DNA of 64,000 nucleotides from Nitriliruptoraceae bacterium (GTDB taxonomy: Bacteria > Actinomycetota > Nitriliruptoria > Nitriliruptorales > Nitriliruptoraceae), in the NCBI GenBank assembly GCA_018401275.1, contig JAGYKW010000005.1, forward strand, positions 45,938 to 109,937, in the 5' to 3' direction. Positions 39,219 to 48,962 of this stretch are shown here, one piece after another. A model generated the notes under the pieces. That model was not told where the DNA came from. It saw only the letters and a program-made list of their open reading frames with translations, and searched no databases. The number at the start of each line of letters is the position of its first letter. Position 1 is the first letter of the stretch. The position numbers and the translations under genes are program-made.

Positions 39219-39698
39219 CCCGCAGGAGGACCGTGAGCTGACGGCTGCGCTGCGCGCCGGCGGCCACCGCCTCACCGGGCCGCGGCGCGCCGTCTGGGCC
39301 GCACTCGCGCCACTCGCCCAGAACGCGGACGGGCACGCGGACGGGCACGCGCCCCCACACGCATCCGGCGCACCTGAGCGTCGACGAGGTCGTCGAGCGC
39401 ACGCAGGCGCTGGGCAGCGGCATCGACCGCGCGACCGCCTACCGGGTGCTCGCGCTGCTCGAGGAGCTCGGCCTGGTCCGCGCGAGCCAGCTCGGCAGCG
39501 GTGATGCGGTCCGCTGGGAACGTGCGCATCCTGACGAACACTTCCATCTGCGGTGCACCCGCTGCGGGACGGTCGACCATCACGTCGGGACGCTCGTCGC
39601 GACCGTGCGTGAACATCTCGACGACGGCCACGGGTTCCGGGCCGAGGTCGATCGAGCTCACCGTGCACGGTCGATGTGCGGCCTGCGTGGGCACCTGA
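39208..39698 (+). CDS. Fur-family transcriptional regulator (two one-base frameshifts)
   Basis: This metal-dependent repressor is about 162 residues after correction. The winged helix starts at GHRLTGPRRAVWAAL and continues as LSVDEVVERTQALGSGIDRATAYRVLALLEELGLV (core DRATAYRVLALLEELGLV). The dimer domain has the metal-site strand HFHLRCTRCG and a second CxxC at the end (HGRCAACVG). Extra bases in the C run 39352-39356 and near 39650 split the frame; removing one base at each restores a normal protein ending at TGA 39696. A His-rich loop (ADGHADGHAP) lies near the first site. Start GTG 39208 overlaps the helicase gene. Whether it senses Fe, Zn or peroxide is not decidable. Confidence 0.85.
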
Positions 39699-39717
39699 GG
39701 GCCGCCCGTCGCGCGCG

Positions 39718-41671
39718 TCAGCGCGGGACGACGACCACGACGGTATGCGTCGGGACGGCGCGCGCGAGCCGCGTCGCATCGCGACGGATGCCTCCAGCGG
39801 TCGGCGGGACGCCCGTCACCACGACGTCCCCGGGCTCGAGCACCTCTGCGAGACGGGAAGCGATGTCGCTGACGCCGACGATCTCCACGTCGCGGTGGAT
39901 GCGGAAGTCGCCGATCGCCGCACGAGCCTGCTTCGGATCGAGGTCGGTGACCACGATGCGGTCCGCCTCCGCCTGGCGGGCCATGCGCGAGGCGATCTCG
40001 AAGGCGAGCCGTGTGCCGCGCAGCCCCGTCGGCCGGAGGTCCTCGCCCGTGATCACCACGACGATGCGGCCCGTCGGCAGGTCCTCGCCCGGGCGGCACA
40101 CGAGCACCGGGACCGGCGACGACGTCACGACCTGGTCGATGACCGTCCCGAACAGTCCCTCACGCGCGTTCGCGTAGCCCTTCCAGCCCATCACGAGGCA
40201 GGTGCCGGACCGTTCCGCGAGCGTGTGCAGCACCCCGCCGCCCGGCGAGGCGTCGATGCGCACGGTCGTCTCGACCTCGGCGCCGGCCCCGAGCGCGACC
40301 CGCTCGGCCGTGTCGGCCAGGCGCCGGTGCGCACGCAGGTCCTCCTCGCGCGACCCGAGCGGCAGGACGTTGATGGCGACGACCGCCCCCGAGTCGGGTG
40401 CGGCGACCTGCGCAGCGACGCGCACGAGCGGTCCGACCGTGCGCGGGTTGGAGACCGGCACGACGACCCGCATGCCGATCGGCTCCTCGACGCCCTCCGG
40501 CTGGGGCACGAGCGGTGCGCTGCGCTCACCGATGGCGCCGGCGAGCACCGCCGAGCCGAGGATCACGAGCACGATCGCGTTGACGACCGATGCACCGACG
40601 AGTCCGAGGTCCTGCGCGATGACGACCGCAGCGAGCGCGCCAGCGGCCTGCCCGACGGTCAGCGCGAACATGAGGCTGCGTTCCGCCGCGACCGCGCGCA
40701 GCGCGAGGCCCGCGACCTGCGCGGCGACGAACTTCGTCACGACGGTCGCTGCGAACAGCGCCGCACCGAGCACGAGCGTGCGCAGGTCGGTGATGATCGC
40801 GATCGGGTCGAGCAGCATGCCGGTGGAGATGAGGAACGCCGGGATGAAGACGGTCGCGCCGAGCACCTCGACCCGGTCGGCGATGACGGTGCGGGCCGGG
40901 ACGAAGCGGTTGAACGCGAGGCCGATGAGGAACGCGCCGACGATCGGCTCGATGCCGACGAGCCCGGCGACGAGCGCGGCGAGGCCCATGCCCGACAGCA
41001 GGTAGGTGAGCCGCACCTGCCGGTCCTGCCCGAGCCCCGTGAAGAACCAGCGGGTGAGGCGCGGGACACCGACGAGCACGGCGACCACGTAGGCGGTGAA
41101 CCCGAGGCTGAAGCGGACCCAGAAGAACCAGCCCGCCTCCCCCGCCGCCGCCACGGCGAACGCGAGCACGAGCAGCGCGCCGACGTTCGCGACGAGCGTC
41201 GCCCCGAGCGTCGCCGTCATGCCTCGGGTGCGGGCCAGCCGGTAGCGGCCGACCAACGGATACACGAGCAGCGTGTGCGACGTCAGCGCGGACCCGACGA
41301 TGACCGCCGGGACGATGTCGAGCCCGAGGCGCATCGCGACCCAGGTGATGCCCAGCATGGGCAGCACGAAGGTCAGCAGGCCGAACACGAGCGAGTCGCC
41401 GCGTCGCCGCCGGAACCCGTCGAGGTCGAGGTCCAGCCCGCCCTGGAACATCAGATAGAGGAGACCGACGTAGCCGAGCGTCTCGATGAACGTGTCGCGA
41501 CCGAGGATGCCGAGCATGTTGGGGCCGACGAGCATGCCGGCGAGGATCAGGCCCAGCGATGCCCGGGAGCCGGGCGCGCTCCGCGAACAGCGGTCCGAGC
41601 AGCACGATGAGGAACAGGACCGCGAAGACCGCGCCGGGGTCGACGAGCGGGAAGAGTCCGAGCGACGGCAT
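39718..41671 (-). CDS. Cation:proton antiporter with C-terminal USP-like domains (frameshift)
   Basis: This protein has about 650 residues after correcting one extra base near 41550-41554. The N-terminal 390 residues form a CPA2-type Na+/K+:H+ antiporter of roughly twelve helices, with GGLDLDLDGF, GSALTSHTLLVYPLVG and AFNRFVP. The C-terminal 250 residues hold two universal-stress-protein-like repeats (MRVVVPVSNPRTVGPLVRV, GTCLVMGWKG, VPVLVCRPGEDLP), which likely regulate the channel by nucleotide binding. The frameshift falls after ERARLPGIAG in the first helix pair; removal restores LILAGMLVGPN. Confidence 0.87.
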
Positions 41672-41717
41672 GCGCGCTCCTCCCCGGCCCGAGAAGCGGA
41701 AGGCTACCGGTGAGCGC

Positions 41718-42086
41718 TCACGCGACCACGGCGAACGCGAGCACGGTCACGCCGACCGCGACGAGCAACGGCAGCAGGAGATCGACGAGCAGCGTGCGCA
41801 CCGGCCGGTCCTGCAGTCCGTCGGCGAGCAGTGCGATCCACCCGGAGAACGTCGTCAACGACCCCGAGAGTCCGACGCCGAGGACGACCGCCGCCTCCGC
41901 AGCGATCGCGCCCCGCTCGAGCGCGACGAGCACGAGCGCGAGCAGTGCGGTGCCGGTGACGTTCGCGGCCGCCGTCCCGAGCCGCGGTGAGCGGACGGTG
42001 AGCGCCGCGCGGACGACCGCACCGACCGCGCCGGCGACGAGCGTGGCGAGCAGCGTGAGGACCAGCGTGCTGTCCGGGCCCAGCAT
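41718..42086 (-). CDS. crcB: CrcB-type fluoride channel subunit 1
   Basis: This roughly 122-residue protein has four hydrophobic helices and the Fluc/CrcB fingerprints GAVGAVVRAALT, AANVTGTALLAL and GLSGSLTTFSGW. Fluc channels export fluoride as dual-topology dimers; two adjacent genes often form a heterodimer. It follows the second crcB by 7 bp. ATG 42086 or the GTG one codon before it is the start. Confidence 0.9.
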   Translation of the reverse strand: MLGPDSTLVLTLLATLVAGAVGAVVRAALTVRSPRLGTAAANVTGTALLALVLVALERGAIAAEAAVVLGVGLSGSLTTFSGWIALLADGLQDRPVRTLLVDLLLPLLVAVGVTVLAFAVVA

Positions 42087-42093
42087 CACGACG

Positions 42094-42507
42094 TCACCGT
42101 CCGGCCCCGAGGCGACCGCCCCCGCCGGCCAGTCGCCGGCCGAGGACGAGTCCGGCGAGGCCGAGCGTGATGCTCGCCGTCAGGTAGCCAGCGACGAGCC
42201 CGAGGCCGGCGCCCGTCATGCGCCCCGAGCCCTCCACGACGAGTCCCGCGTCATGTCCGAGCGTGCCGGCCTGGACGATCATGGTCGAGAACGTCGTGAG
42301 CCCGCCGAGCAGTCCCGTGGTCAGCGCCGGCATCCACGCCGCCGGCACCGGACGGCGCACGCTCACCCAGCCCAGCACCGCCGCCCCGGCGACGTTGAGG
42401 GCGAGCAGCCGCAGCGGCCCCGCAGGCGCGGCCGACAGGACGACGAGACCGCCGGCGAGGAGCCGCAGGAGCGTCCCGAGCGCCCCTCCGAGCGCGATGC
42501 GCAGCAT
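42094..42507 (-). CDS. crcB: CrcB-type fluoride channel subunit 2
   Basis: This 137-residue protein has the same four-helix layout (IALGGALGTLLRLLAGG, ALNVAGAAVLGWV, TGLLGGLTTFSTM). ATG 42507 is preceded by a CGGAG ribosome site five bases away and gives the usual CrcB start MLRIALGG. The fluoride riboswitch often found upstream of crcB was looked for but not recognised. Its C-terminal tail is Gly/Arg rich. Confidence 0.9.
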   Translation of the reverse strand: MLRIALGGALGTLLRLLAGGLVVLSAAPAGPLRLLALNVAGAAVLGWVSVRRPVPAAWMPALTTGLLGGLTTFSTMIVQAGTLGHDAGLVVEGSGRMTGAGLGLVAGYLTASITLGLAGLVLGRRLAGGGGRLGAGR

Positions 42508-42654
42508 CCGGGCTCCGATCAGGCCGTCGGTGATGGCCATCCGATCGCGCGATCGCACCCCGGGCGTCATCGGCTGCGTCACACTGGCGATGGCAGGACC
42601 GAGGCGGTGGCTCTCACGCCGGACGCCACCGTAGACGAGGACGACGAGGACACC

Positions 42655-43597
42655 ATGCGCGCCACCACCGCTCCGCACCAGCACGGCTCGGGTCGATCGC
42701 GACGACCGGGGGTGCGTGGCCTGCCGGATCGCTGCTGCGGCGGTCGGCCTCACCCTGCTGCTCGCCGCCTGCGGTGGCGACGCGCCCGGCGCCACGCCCG
42801 CACCGGACCCCACACCAGCACCTGCGCCGGCGCCGACCGATCCCGCGGTCCCCACCGACCCCGCGTCGACCACGGTCGTCGCCGTCCATCTCGTGCGCAG
42901 CGCGCCGACCGACTTCTTCATCGAGCCCGTCCCCGTCAGGGTCCCCGCGTTCGGGGACGCGATCAGTGCGCGCGTGACCGCCGCGATCGATGCGCTGATC
43001 GCGCTCGCCGACCCTGCCGATCCGGAGCTGTTCACGAGCGTCCCGGCCGGCACGACCCTCCACCGCGTCAGCATCGACGGCGCCGTCGTCACGATCGACC
43101 TGTCCGGGGGCATCGTCGGTTCGTCCGGCTCGTCGGCGCAGGAACTCACCTTCGCCCAGCAGCTCGCGCACACCGCTCGGGTCGACACCACGATCAGCGC
43201 GATCGTCCTGCTGATCGATGGTCAGCCGATCACCGAGCTGTGGGGCCACCTCGACTGGTCCGGACCCATCGAGGTCGACCCGTTCATCCTCTCGCCCGTG
43301 ACGGTGACGACGCCGCTCGCCGACGACGAGGTCCGCGTCGGGTCCGTGACCTTCCGCGGCCAGGCCACCGTGTTCGAGGCGACGGTGCTCGTCAGCCTGC
43401 TCGACAGCGCAGGGAACGTGCTGGAGGAGGGCTTCGTCACGGCGACGACCGGAGCGCCGGAGCGCGGGACGTGGGAGTGGACCGTCGAGCTGCCCACGGC
43501 CGGTGACTACACGGTCGTGGCCAGCGAGTCGGACCCGTCGGGCGGCGAGGGTCGTCCGCCGTTCTCGGCGACCCGGACCGTCCGCGCGACCGACTGA
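42655..43597 (+). CDS. GerMN-domain lipoprotein (probable one-base frameshift near start)
   Basis: This lipoprotein of about 310 residues has the lipobox LLLAACGG, a Pro/Ala linker, a GerMN (sporulation/spore-germination) domain (about 60-190; VHLVRSAPTDFF, TTLHRVSIDGAVVTIDLSGG) and a C-terminal Gmad2-type immunoglobulin-like domain (VTVTTPLADDEVRVGSVTFRGQATVFEATV, core TFRGQATVFEA). The best ribosome site (GAGGACACC) lies before ATG 42655, but that frame meets the signal peptide only if one base is removed from the G run near 42707-42716. Without correction the first start is GTG 42716. It overlaps the SpoIID-like gene (TGATG). Confidence 0.82.
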
Positions 43598-45309
43598 TGC
43601 ACACCGCAGGGCGCAGCACCACAGGACCCTCGAACAGCGTGTCGACGGCGCCCCGCGTCGTCCCGCTGCTCGTGACGCTCGCCCTGGCGCTCTCCCTGGC
43701 GCTCTCCCTGGCGCTCGCGCCCGCCCCGTCCGCCCTCGCGCAGACGCCGACCGCGCCGATCACGATCAGCGGCGGGCTGCGCTTCGTCGCGCCCGACGAC
43801 GTGCTCATCGAGGTCTCCGGCATCCCGACCGCGCGGCGCTTCCTCGACACCGTCGAGCTGCTGCCGCGCCGCAGCGGCATCGACGTCGTCAACGAGCTCG
43901 GCTTCGACGCGTACCTCTACGGGCTCGCGGAGGTCCCGCAGTCGTGGCCGGAGGCGGTGCTCGACGCGCAGGTCATCGCGGCCCGCTCCTACGCGTGGCG
44001 TTCGATCCAGCGCGGCACGTTCCGCGACTACGACATCTGCGCGACCGTCGCCTGCCAGGTGTTCCGCGGCGCCGAGATCCTGCTCGGCACCAACGGCGAC
44101 CGCTGGCGCGACGCGGTCGACCGCACGAGCGGCCAGGTGCTCATGTCCGACGGTGAGCCGATCCTCGCGCGCTACTTCTCGACCTCCGGCGGCCGCACCT
44201 ACGGGAACGAGGAGGTGTTCGAGTCGTCCGGCCCGCGCCCCTACCTGCTCGCCATCGCCGACCCCTACGACGCGCTGTCGCCGCTGCACCGCTGGGAGGT
44301 GCGCTTCACCCGCGACGAGTTCGACGCGATCCTCGCCGAGGGGCGCACGCTCGCTGCGACCGTGCCCGTCGCGCGCGTCGAGCGGCTCGGCCCGGCCGAC
44401 GACCCGAAGGCGGAGGTCCGCGTCACCGGGCAGGACGGCACGAGCGTGACCGTGCGCGCCATCGTGCTGCGTGACTTCCTCTCGACCCGCGCGGTCGAGC
44501 TCTTCCCCGACCGCTTCCCGTCGCTGCGTCCTGACGGCACGCGCCCGCTGCCGTCGACGATCCCGACGACGCGCTACGACATCGAGCTGTCCGACACCGA
44601 GGTCGTGCTGCACGGCATCGGCTGGGGACACGGCGTCGGGATGGGCCAGTGGGGTGCGCATGCACGTGCGCTCGACGGTCACAGCGCCGAGGAGATCCTC
44701 GCCGCCTACTACGGCGGACTCACCCCGGTCGTCCCGGCCGAGCTCCCGACGCGCATCCGCGCCGGGATGGGTGCCGCACGGCTCGGGGACGACGAGCTGC
44801 TCACGGTGCGCTTGACCTCACCGACCCGCGTGACGACGACCGACGGGCGCGCCCTGTCGACGAGCCTCGGGACGTGGCGCGTGACACGCACCGGCACCCG
44901 GCTGCGCGTGCTGCCGCCGCTCGGGGACGGTCAGCCGCTCGCGCTGTCGGCGACGGCGACGTTCCCGGGGCTCACGTGGGGTCCGGGTGCGACGCTCGGC
45001 ACCATCCACCCCGGCGACGGTGACGCGACCGACCTGCGCATCACCGTGAACAAGCCGGTCCAGCTGCGCATGGAGATCGCGACCGCCGGAGGCGCAGAAG
45101 GCGGCGGAGGCGGCGGAGAGGCGGGAGCGCAGGTGCTGCTCACCCGTGAGCTCGGCATCGCGGAGGCCGGGGTGCACTGGGTGCGCTGGTTCCACGACGA
45201 CGCGGACGGCGACCGCGTCCCGGCCGGCCGCTACCAGGTCCGGCTGATCGGCGTCGACCAGGCAGGCGTCGAGGCCGGCGAGGCGAGCCGGGACGTCGTG
45301 CTGCGCTGA
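43597..45309 (+). CDS. SpoIID/LytB domain-containing protein
   Basis: This 570-residue exported protein has a signal peptide (about 22-48; repeats of LALALSLALS) cleaved after SALAQ. The SpoIID domain follows: GFDAYLYGLAEVPQSWPEAVLDAQVIAARSYAW (core YLYGLAEVP, AARSYA), ILARYFSTSGGRTYGNEEVF and GIGWGHGVGMGQWGAHARAL (core GHGVGMGQWGA). SpoIID is a lytic transglycosylase in sporulators, but the domain is widespread in non-sporulating actinobacteria. The C-terminus has a Gly-rich stretch and an Ig-like fold similar to FlgD-type modules. It shares an operon with the GerMN lipoprotein. Confidence 0.92.
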   Translation: MHTAGRSTTGPSNSVSTAPRVVPLLVTLALALSLALSLALAPAPSALAQTPTAPITISGGLRFVAPDDVLIEVSGIPTARRFLDTVELLPRRSGIDVVNELGFDAYLYGLAEVPQSWPEAVLDAQVIAARSYAWRSIQRGTFRDYDICATVACQVFRGAEILLGTNGDRWRDAVDRTSGQVLMSDGEPILARYFSTSGGRTYGNEEVFESSGPRPYLLAIADPYDALSPLHRWEVRFTRDEFDAILAEGRTLAATVPVARVERLGPADDPKAEVRVTGQDGTSVTVRAIVLRDFLSTRAVELFPDRFPSLRPDGTRPLPSTIPTTRYDIELSDTEVVLHGIGWGHGVGMGQWGAHARALDGHSAEEILAAYYGGLTPVVPAELPTRIRAGMGAARLGDDELLTVRLTSPTRVTTTDGRALSTSLGTWRVTRTGTRLRVLPPLGDGQPLALSATATFPGLTWGPGATLGTIHPGDGDATDLRITVNKPVQLRMEIATAGGAEGGGGGGEAGAQVLLTRELGIAEAGVHWVRWFHDDADGDRVPAGRYQVRLIGVDQAGVEAGEASRDVVLR

Positions 45310-45373
45310 GCGTGACGCCGCGCGTCCCGCGCGCTCTCATCCCGGGCACCCACGTCCCAGACGCTCGTCCGCC

Positions 45374-46078
45374 TCAGCCGAGGCCCCGCTCGAGCAGGAA
45401 CTCCGCCCAGGCCAGGTCGAGCGCGTCGTCGATGTTCGCGACGGGACCGTCGATCACGAACCCGCCGGTACGCGCACCCATCAGCCGTCCGGCCGCGAGC
45501 GTGTCGCGACGCAGCGCGTAGGCGACACCGTTGCGATGCCAGAGCGGCGCGAGCTGCTGGCGCGCGACGATCGCTGCGCCGTCGGCATGGTCGAACGCGA
45601 GCAGGCCGTCGTCGAGCCGCAGCTGCTTCACCGGGTGCGCCTTGCCGTCGGTCGGCGACACGGTCCACACGGCATCAAGACCGTCCTCGACGAGCCGGCG
45701 CAGCACGCCTTCGACCTGGTCGGCGGTGCGCAGCGGCGAGGTCGGCTGGAGCATCACGACCACGTCGTAGCGCGACGCGTCGTCCGCCTCGGTCGCTGCG
45801 AGCGCATGCTGGAGCACCTCGACGTCACCGATGCGATCGCCCGAGAGGTCCTCGGGCCGGCGGAACGGCGCGTCCAGGCCGGACGCCTCGGCGACCGTCG
45901 CGATCGCGTCGTCATCGGTGGAGACGACCGCACGGTCGATGGACGGGCAGGCCGCGACGACCTCCCCGACGCGTGCGACGAGCGGCACGCCGCCGACCGT
46001 CGCAAGGTTCTTGCCCGGCAGCCCCTTCGAGCCGCCGCGGGCCGGGACGACCGCGAGGACACGAAGGCCGTCGATCAC
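45374..46078 (-). CDS. Acylneuraminate cytidylyltransferase family protein
   Basis: This 234-residue protein is an N-acylneuraminate CMP-transferase homologue (NeuA/LegF/PseF class), activating a nonulosonic acid with CTP. Motifs are VVPARGGSKGLPGKNL at the N-terminus, STDDDAIATVAE, LQPTSPLRTADQVEG and PVANIDDALDL. Which sialic-acid-like sugar is made cannot be read from this sequence. The GTG start overlaps the NeuB stop (GTGA), so the two proteins act on one pathway. Confidence 0.88.
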   Translation of the reverse strand: MIDGLRVLAVVPARGGSKGLPGKNLATVGGVPLVARVGEVVAACPSIDRAVVSTDDDAIATVAEASGLDAPFRRPEDLSGDRIGDVEVLQHALAATEADDASRYDVVVMLQPTSPLRTADQVEGVLRRLVEDGLDAVWTVSPTDGKAHPVKQLRLDDGLLAFDHADGAAIVARQQLAPLWHRNGVAYALRRDTLAAGRLMGARTGGFVIDGPVANIDDALDLAWAEFLLERGLG

Positions 46079-47664
46079 GGCGCGTCCGGACGTTCGTCGG
46101 GCAGCTCAGCACGCAGCAACTGCTCGGTGATCTGGAAGCGGCCCCAGTGGTCGACGACGGTCTTGCGCTGCGCGCTCGTGAGCTTCACGATCTCCGGATC
46201 GCGGTAGAAGCTGTCGTCGGACAGCGCGGTCGTCGACAGCTCCTCGAACACGCATCCGGTGTCGCTCGAGAACTCGTGCCACACGCCGGGCAGCACGGTC
46301 AGCACGTCACCCGGCAGGAGGTGGCGCTCGCGCCCGTCGAGCACGACGTCGAGCTCGCCCCACAGGACGTGGAACGACTCCTCCTTCAGCTTGTGGAAGT
46401 GCGCCGGGTGGCGCTGCCCGGGCAGCTGGACGAGGATCTTCTTGGCGTACGCACGGTTGATGATGGTCATCAGGACCGTGCCGACCCTGCGGAAGTGCTC
46501 GATGCCGTAGTGGTGCGAGTACTCGGTCTGGAAGTCGGCCGAGAGCGGGACGTGCGCGTGCGCGAGCATCGCCTTCACGTCGTGGACCGCGTCCTTGAGG
46601 ATCTGCTCGTAGGTGCGGTCGGGTTCGGTGACGCCGGCCGCGGGCACCGGGGCGTCCGCGGTGACGGCCGTCTCCAGCCGGATGCCGTCGCGCCAACGTC
46701 CCGACGGCAGCTGCGCGTCGCGCAGCGGGAAGGCGAAGTACACGTCATCGGACGCGAGCAGCGTGCCGGCCTCGAGGTCGCGCCGTGCGAACACGCCACG
46801 ACGCAGCTCGTCGATGGCGACCCGCTCGGCGTCGGGGATGAAGCGCGTCGACGGGTCACCGACCAGCGTGCGCGCCTTGTGCCACGCAGCCAGCCAGGCG
46901 TCGAGCTGGTCGGGCGCCGACGAGTACGCGTTCAGCGTGACCTCGTCGGTCGGCAGGCCGACGTGGCGTTCGAACATGCGCGCGCCCTGCGCGTAGGCGA
47001 CGACCACCGGCACGGTGTCCGACGGGTCCTCGTGCGTCGACCAGCCGATCGTCAGCCCCGGGTAGCGCGTGCGGAACTCGCCGATGTTGGACAGCTGGCA
47101 GGTCTCGTCGGGCGCGGGATAGATCGAGACGCAGTGCATGAGCGCGAAGTCGCAGCCGCGATGCTGGAGGAAGCTGACGAGGTCGTCCGCGCCCGAGCGC
47201 GTGAGCCCACCCGTCGACGCGACGACGGGCAGGCCTGACGCCGCGACCCGCTCGAGCAGCGGCCAGTCGGTCGCCGACGCCGAGGCGACCTTGATGAGGT
47301 CGAAGCCCATGTCGACGATGCGGTCGACCGACGACTCGTCGAACGGCGTGCACATCGCGAGCATCCCGTGGCTGCGGATCGCGTCGAGCAGCTCGGCGAA
47401 GCCCTCCCACGGCATGAGCGTCGAGAGGAAGCGCGGCACGTGCTTGTTGCTCGGGTCGCGCTGCTCGTCGACGTGGACGAAGTCGGGCAGGTCGCGGAAC
47501 TGGAACTTGATCGCCGCCCGGATGCCGTGCTCACGGGCCGCCGCAGCACAGCGGTCGATGATCGCCCGGCCGTGCTCGACGCTGCCCTGATGGTTGTTCG
47601 CGAGGTCGAGGACGAAGAGGTCCTCGAAGTCGAACCCGCGTGCGTCGGTGCGCTCACCCGTCAT
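46075..47664 (-). CDS. NeuB-like nonulosonic acid synthase fused to a cupin
   Basis: This 529-residue protein is a three-part fusion. Residues 1 to about 290 are NeuB-like and condense phosphoenolpyruvate with a hexose: LFVLDLANNHQGSVEHG, LIKVASASATDWPLLE, VVASTGGLT and IGWSTHEDP. A SAF/antifreeze-like segment follows (RRDLEAGTLLASDDVYFAFP). The C-terminal 130 residues are a cupin (HPAHFHKLKEESFHVLWGEL, LLPGDVLTVLPGVWHEF). The cupin is not part of ordinary NeuB and may isomerise or edit the sugar. Start ATG 47664 overlaps the oxidoreductase gene. Confidence 0.88.
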   Translation of the reverse strand: MTGERTDARGFDFEDLFVLDLANNHQGSVEHGRAIIDRCAAAAREHGIRAAIKFQFRDLPDFVHVDEQRDPSNKHVPRFLSTLMPWEGFAELLDAIRSHGMLAMCTPFDESSVDRIVDMGFDLIKVASASATDWPLLERVAASGLPVVASTGGLTRSGADDLVSFLQHRGCDFALMHCVSIYPAPDETCQLSNIGEFRTRYPGLTIGWSTHEDPSDTVPVVVAYAQGARMFERHVGLPTDEVTLNAYSSAPDQLDAWLAAWHKARTLVGDPSTRFIPDAERVAIDELRRGVFARRDLEAGTLLASDDVYFAFPLRDAQLPSGRWRDGIRLETAVTADAPVPAAGVTEPDRTYEQILKDAVHDVKAMLAHAHVPLSADFQTEYSHHYGIEHFRRVGTVLMTIINRAYAKKILVQLPGQRHPAHFHKLKEESFHVLWGELDVVLDGRERHLLPGDVLTVLPGVWHEFSSDTGCVFEELSTTALSDDSFYRDPEIVKLTSAQRKTVVDHWGRFQITEQLLRAELPDERPDAP

Positions 47665-48716
47665 GCTGGAACCTCCGTCCTGACACCGTCCGCCACCGAG
47701 GCGAACGCTGCAGCGATCACGTGCATGGTCGCGACCCCGTGGGCGAGGTCGAGCGGTGAGGGTCGGCCGGTCGTGATCGCATCGAGCACGTGCGCGACCT
47801 CCCGCCCGAAGTCGTCGGTCCGCGTCGTCGGGAACACGTCCACCTGTGGGTCCGAGCCGGAGCGCGACGTCACGATCACGTCCCGTTCGCGCTCGCGCTC
47901 GAAGCGCAGCTCCATCACGCCGTCGGTCCCGGTCACCCGTGCACCCTTCGACGGCGGGCGCGTGACGACGTCCTGCACGCAGCGTCCGACGAGTCCGCTC
48001 GACGTGGTCAGGTCGAGCAGCGCGATGCGGTCGTGCTCGACGTCGCCGATGCGCTGCAGGTCCATCGTGGCCGCGACCGATGAGACCTCCCCGGCGCCGA
48101 CGGCGCGCGCGAGCTGCTGCCACAGGTGCAGGCCGTGCGAATGCTCGCCGAGCGCACCGCCACCCCGTCGCCACGAGCCGAGGTAGGACGCCTCCGGCCC
48201 GGGCAGCCACGGATGCGCCGCAAGGATCCCGCCCCAGTGCTCGCGGGTCTCGGTGTCGATCGTGAGCACCTCGCCGATCGCGCCCTCCTGCAGCCGTGCG
48301 ACGAACGCGGACGTCGCGTCGGCGACCCCATGCGTGAAGCCGACGAACACGCGGGTCCCTTCGGACTCGGCGGCGACGACGAACGCTTCGAGTCCTGCGA
48401 GGTCCGGCGTCGTGAGCGGCTTCTCGACGAGCAGTGCCCCGCAGCCCTCGTCGAGCGCCACCATCGCGAGCGGCAGGTGCGAGTCGGGAGGCGTGCCGAT
48501 GACGACGAGGTCGTAGTCCCCCCGGGGTGCGTCGTCGGGCAGGTGGAGACCGATCGCGTCGTCCCACGCGCCGTAGCGCGCCGGATAGATCTCGTCACGG
48601 GCCCGTGCGAGCGCCGCCGGATCGGTGTCGACGAGATCGACCGCGACGTCGTGGCTGCGCAGGGCCCGGGCGAGATGGTTCCCGATCGAGCCGGCGCCGA
48701 TGATCTTCGCGCGCAC
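47661..48716 (-). CDS. Gfo/Idh/MocA family oxidoreductase
   Basis: This 351-residue NAD(P)-dependent oxidoreductase has the Rossmann motif IIGAGSIGNHLARAL at the start, the dehydrogenase lysine motif in ALLVEKPLTTPD, HWGGILAAHPW, GGGALGEHSHGLHL, and a C-terminal substrate domain. Enzymes of this family modify nucleotide-linked or free sugars and probably prepare the precursor for the NeuB-like synthase. GTG 48716 has a strong GGAGGG ribosome site. A tRNA-Leu gene lies just upstream on the same strand. Confidence 0.88.
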   Translation of the reverse strand: MRAKIIGAGSIGNHLARALRSHDVAVDLVDTDPAALARARDEIYPARYGAWDDAIGLHLPDDAPRGDYDLVVIGTPPDSHLPLAMVALDEGCGALLVEKPLTTPDLAGLEAFVVAAESEGTRVFVGFTHGVADATSAFVARLQEGAIGEVLTIDTETREHWGGILAAHPWLPGPEASYLGSWRRGGGALGEHSHGLHLWQQLARAVGAGEVSSVAATMDLQRIGDVEHDRIALLDLTTSSGLVGRCVQDVVTRPPSKGARVTGTDGVMELRFERERERDVIVTSRSGSDPQVDVFPTTRTDDFGREVAHVLDAITTGRPSPLDLAHGVATMHVIAAAFASVADGVRTEVPA

Positions 48717-48765
48717 CGAGCCCTCCAGCCTGCGGCCACCGACGGTGCGTCGGGGCATCCGGTGG

Positions 48766-48849
48766 TGGGCGAGGGGGGACTTGAACCCCCATGTCCTTAC
48801 GGACACACGGACCTGAACCGTGCGCGTCTGCCAATTCCGCCACCCGCCC
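48766..48849 (-). tRNA. tRNA-Leu (anticodon CAG)
   Basis: Read in reverse: acceptor GGGCGGG pairs (with one G-T) with CTCGCCC, the anticodon stem-loop CACGGTTCAGGTCCGTG presents CAG and the variable arm TGTCCGTAAGGACA is long, a class II tRNA. CCA is encoded (48763-48765). Confidence 0.95.
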
Positions 48850-48962
48850 GGGTGGACGACCGAAGCCGTTCGGCCGGCAGCGTAGCGAACGGCGTCCTCG
48901 GGCTGTCCGGCCGGACGCCCCGTAGCCGCCGTCCGCAGGGTCGCACGGGTTAGCCTGACGCC

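Noticed and set aside
36837..39779. Open frame of 980 codons on the minus strand opposite the helicase and fur
   Set aside because: Same compositional artefact; it covers a UvrD helicase whose motifs are all in order on the plus strand.
39676..41610. Forward open frame opposite the cation antiporter, very rich in Asp/Glu/Arg/His
   Set aside because: The antisense gene has membrane segments and USP motifs; the forward frame is simply its high-GC complement.
42508..42654. Fluoride riboswitch upstream of the crcB pair
   Set aside because: A few fragments (for example GCCGATGACGCC in reverse) recall the motif, but the helices and pseudoknot could not be assembled convincingly.
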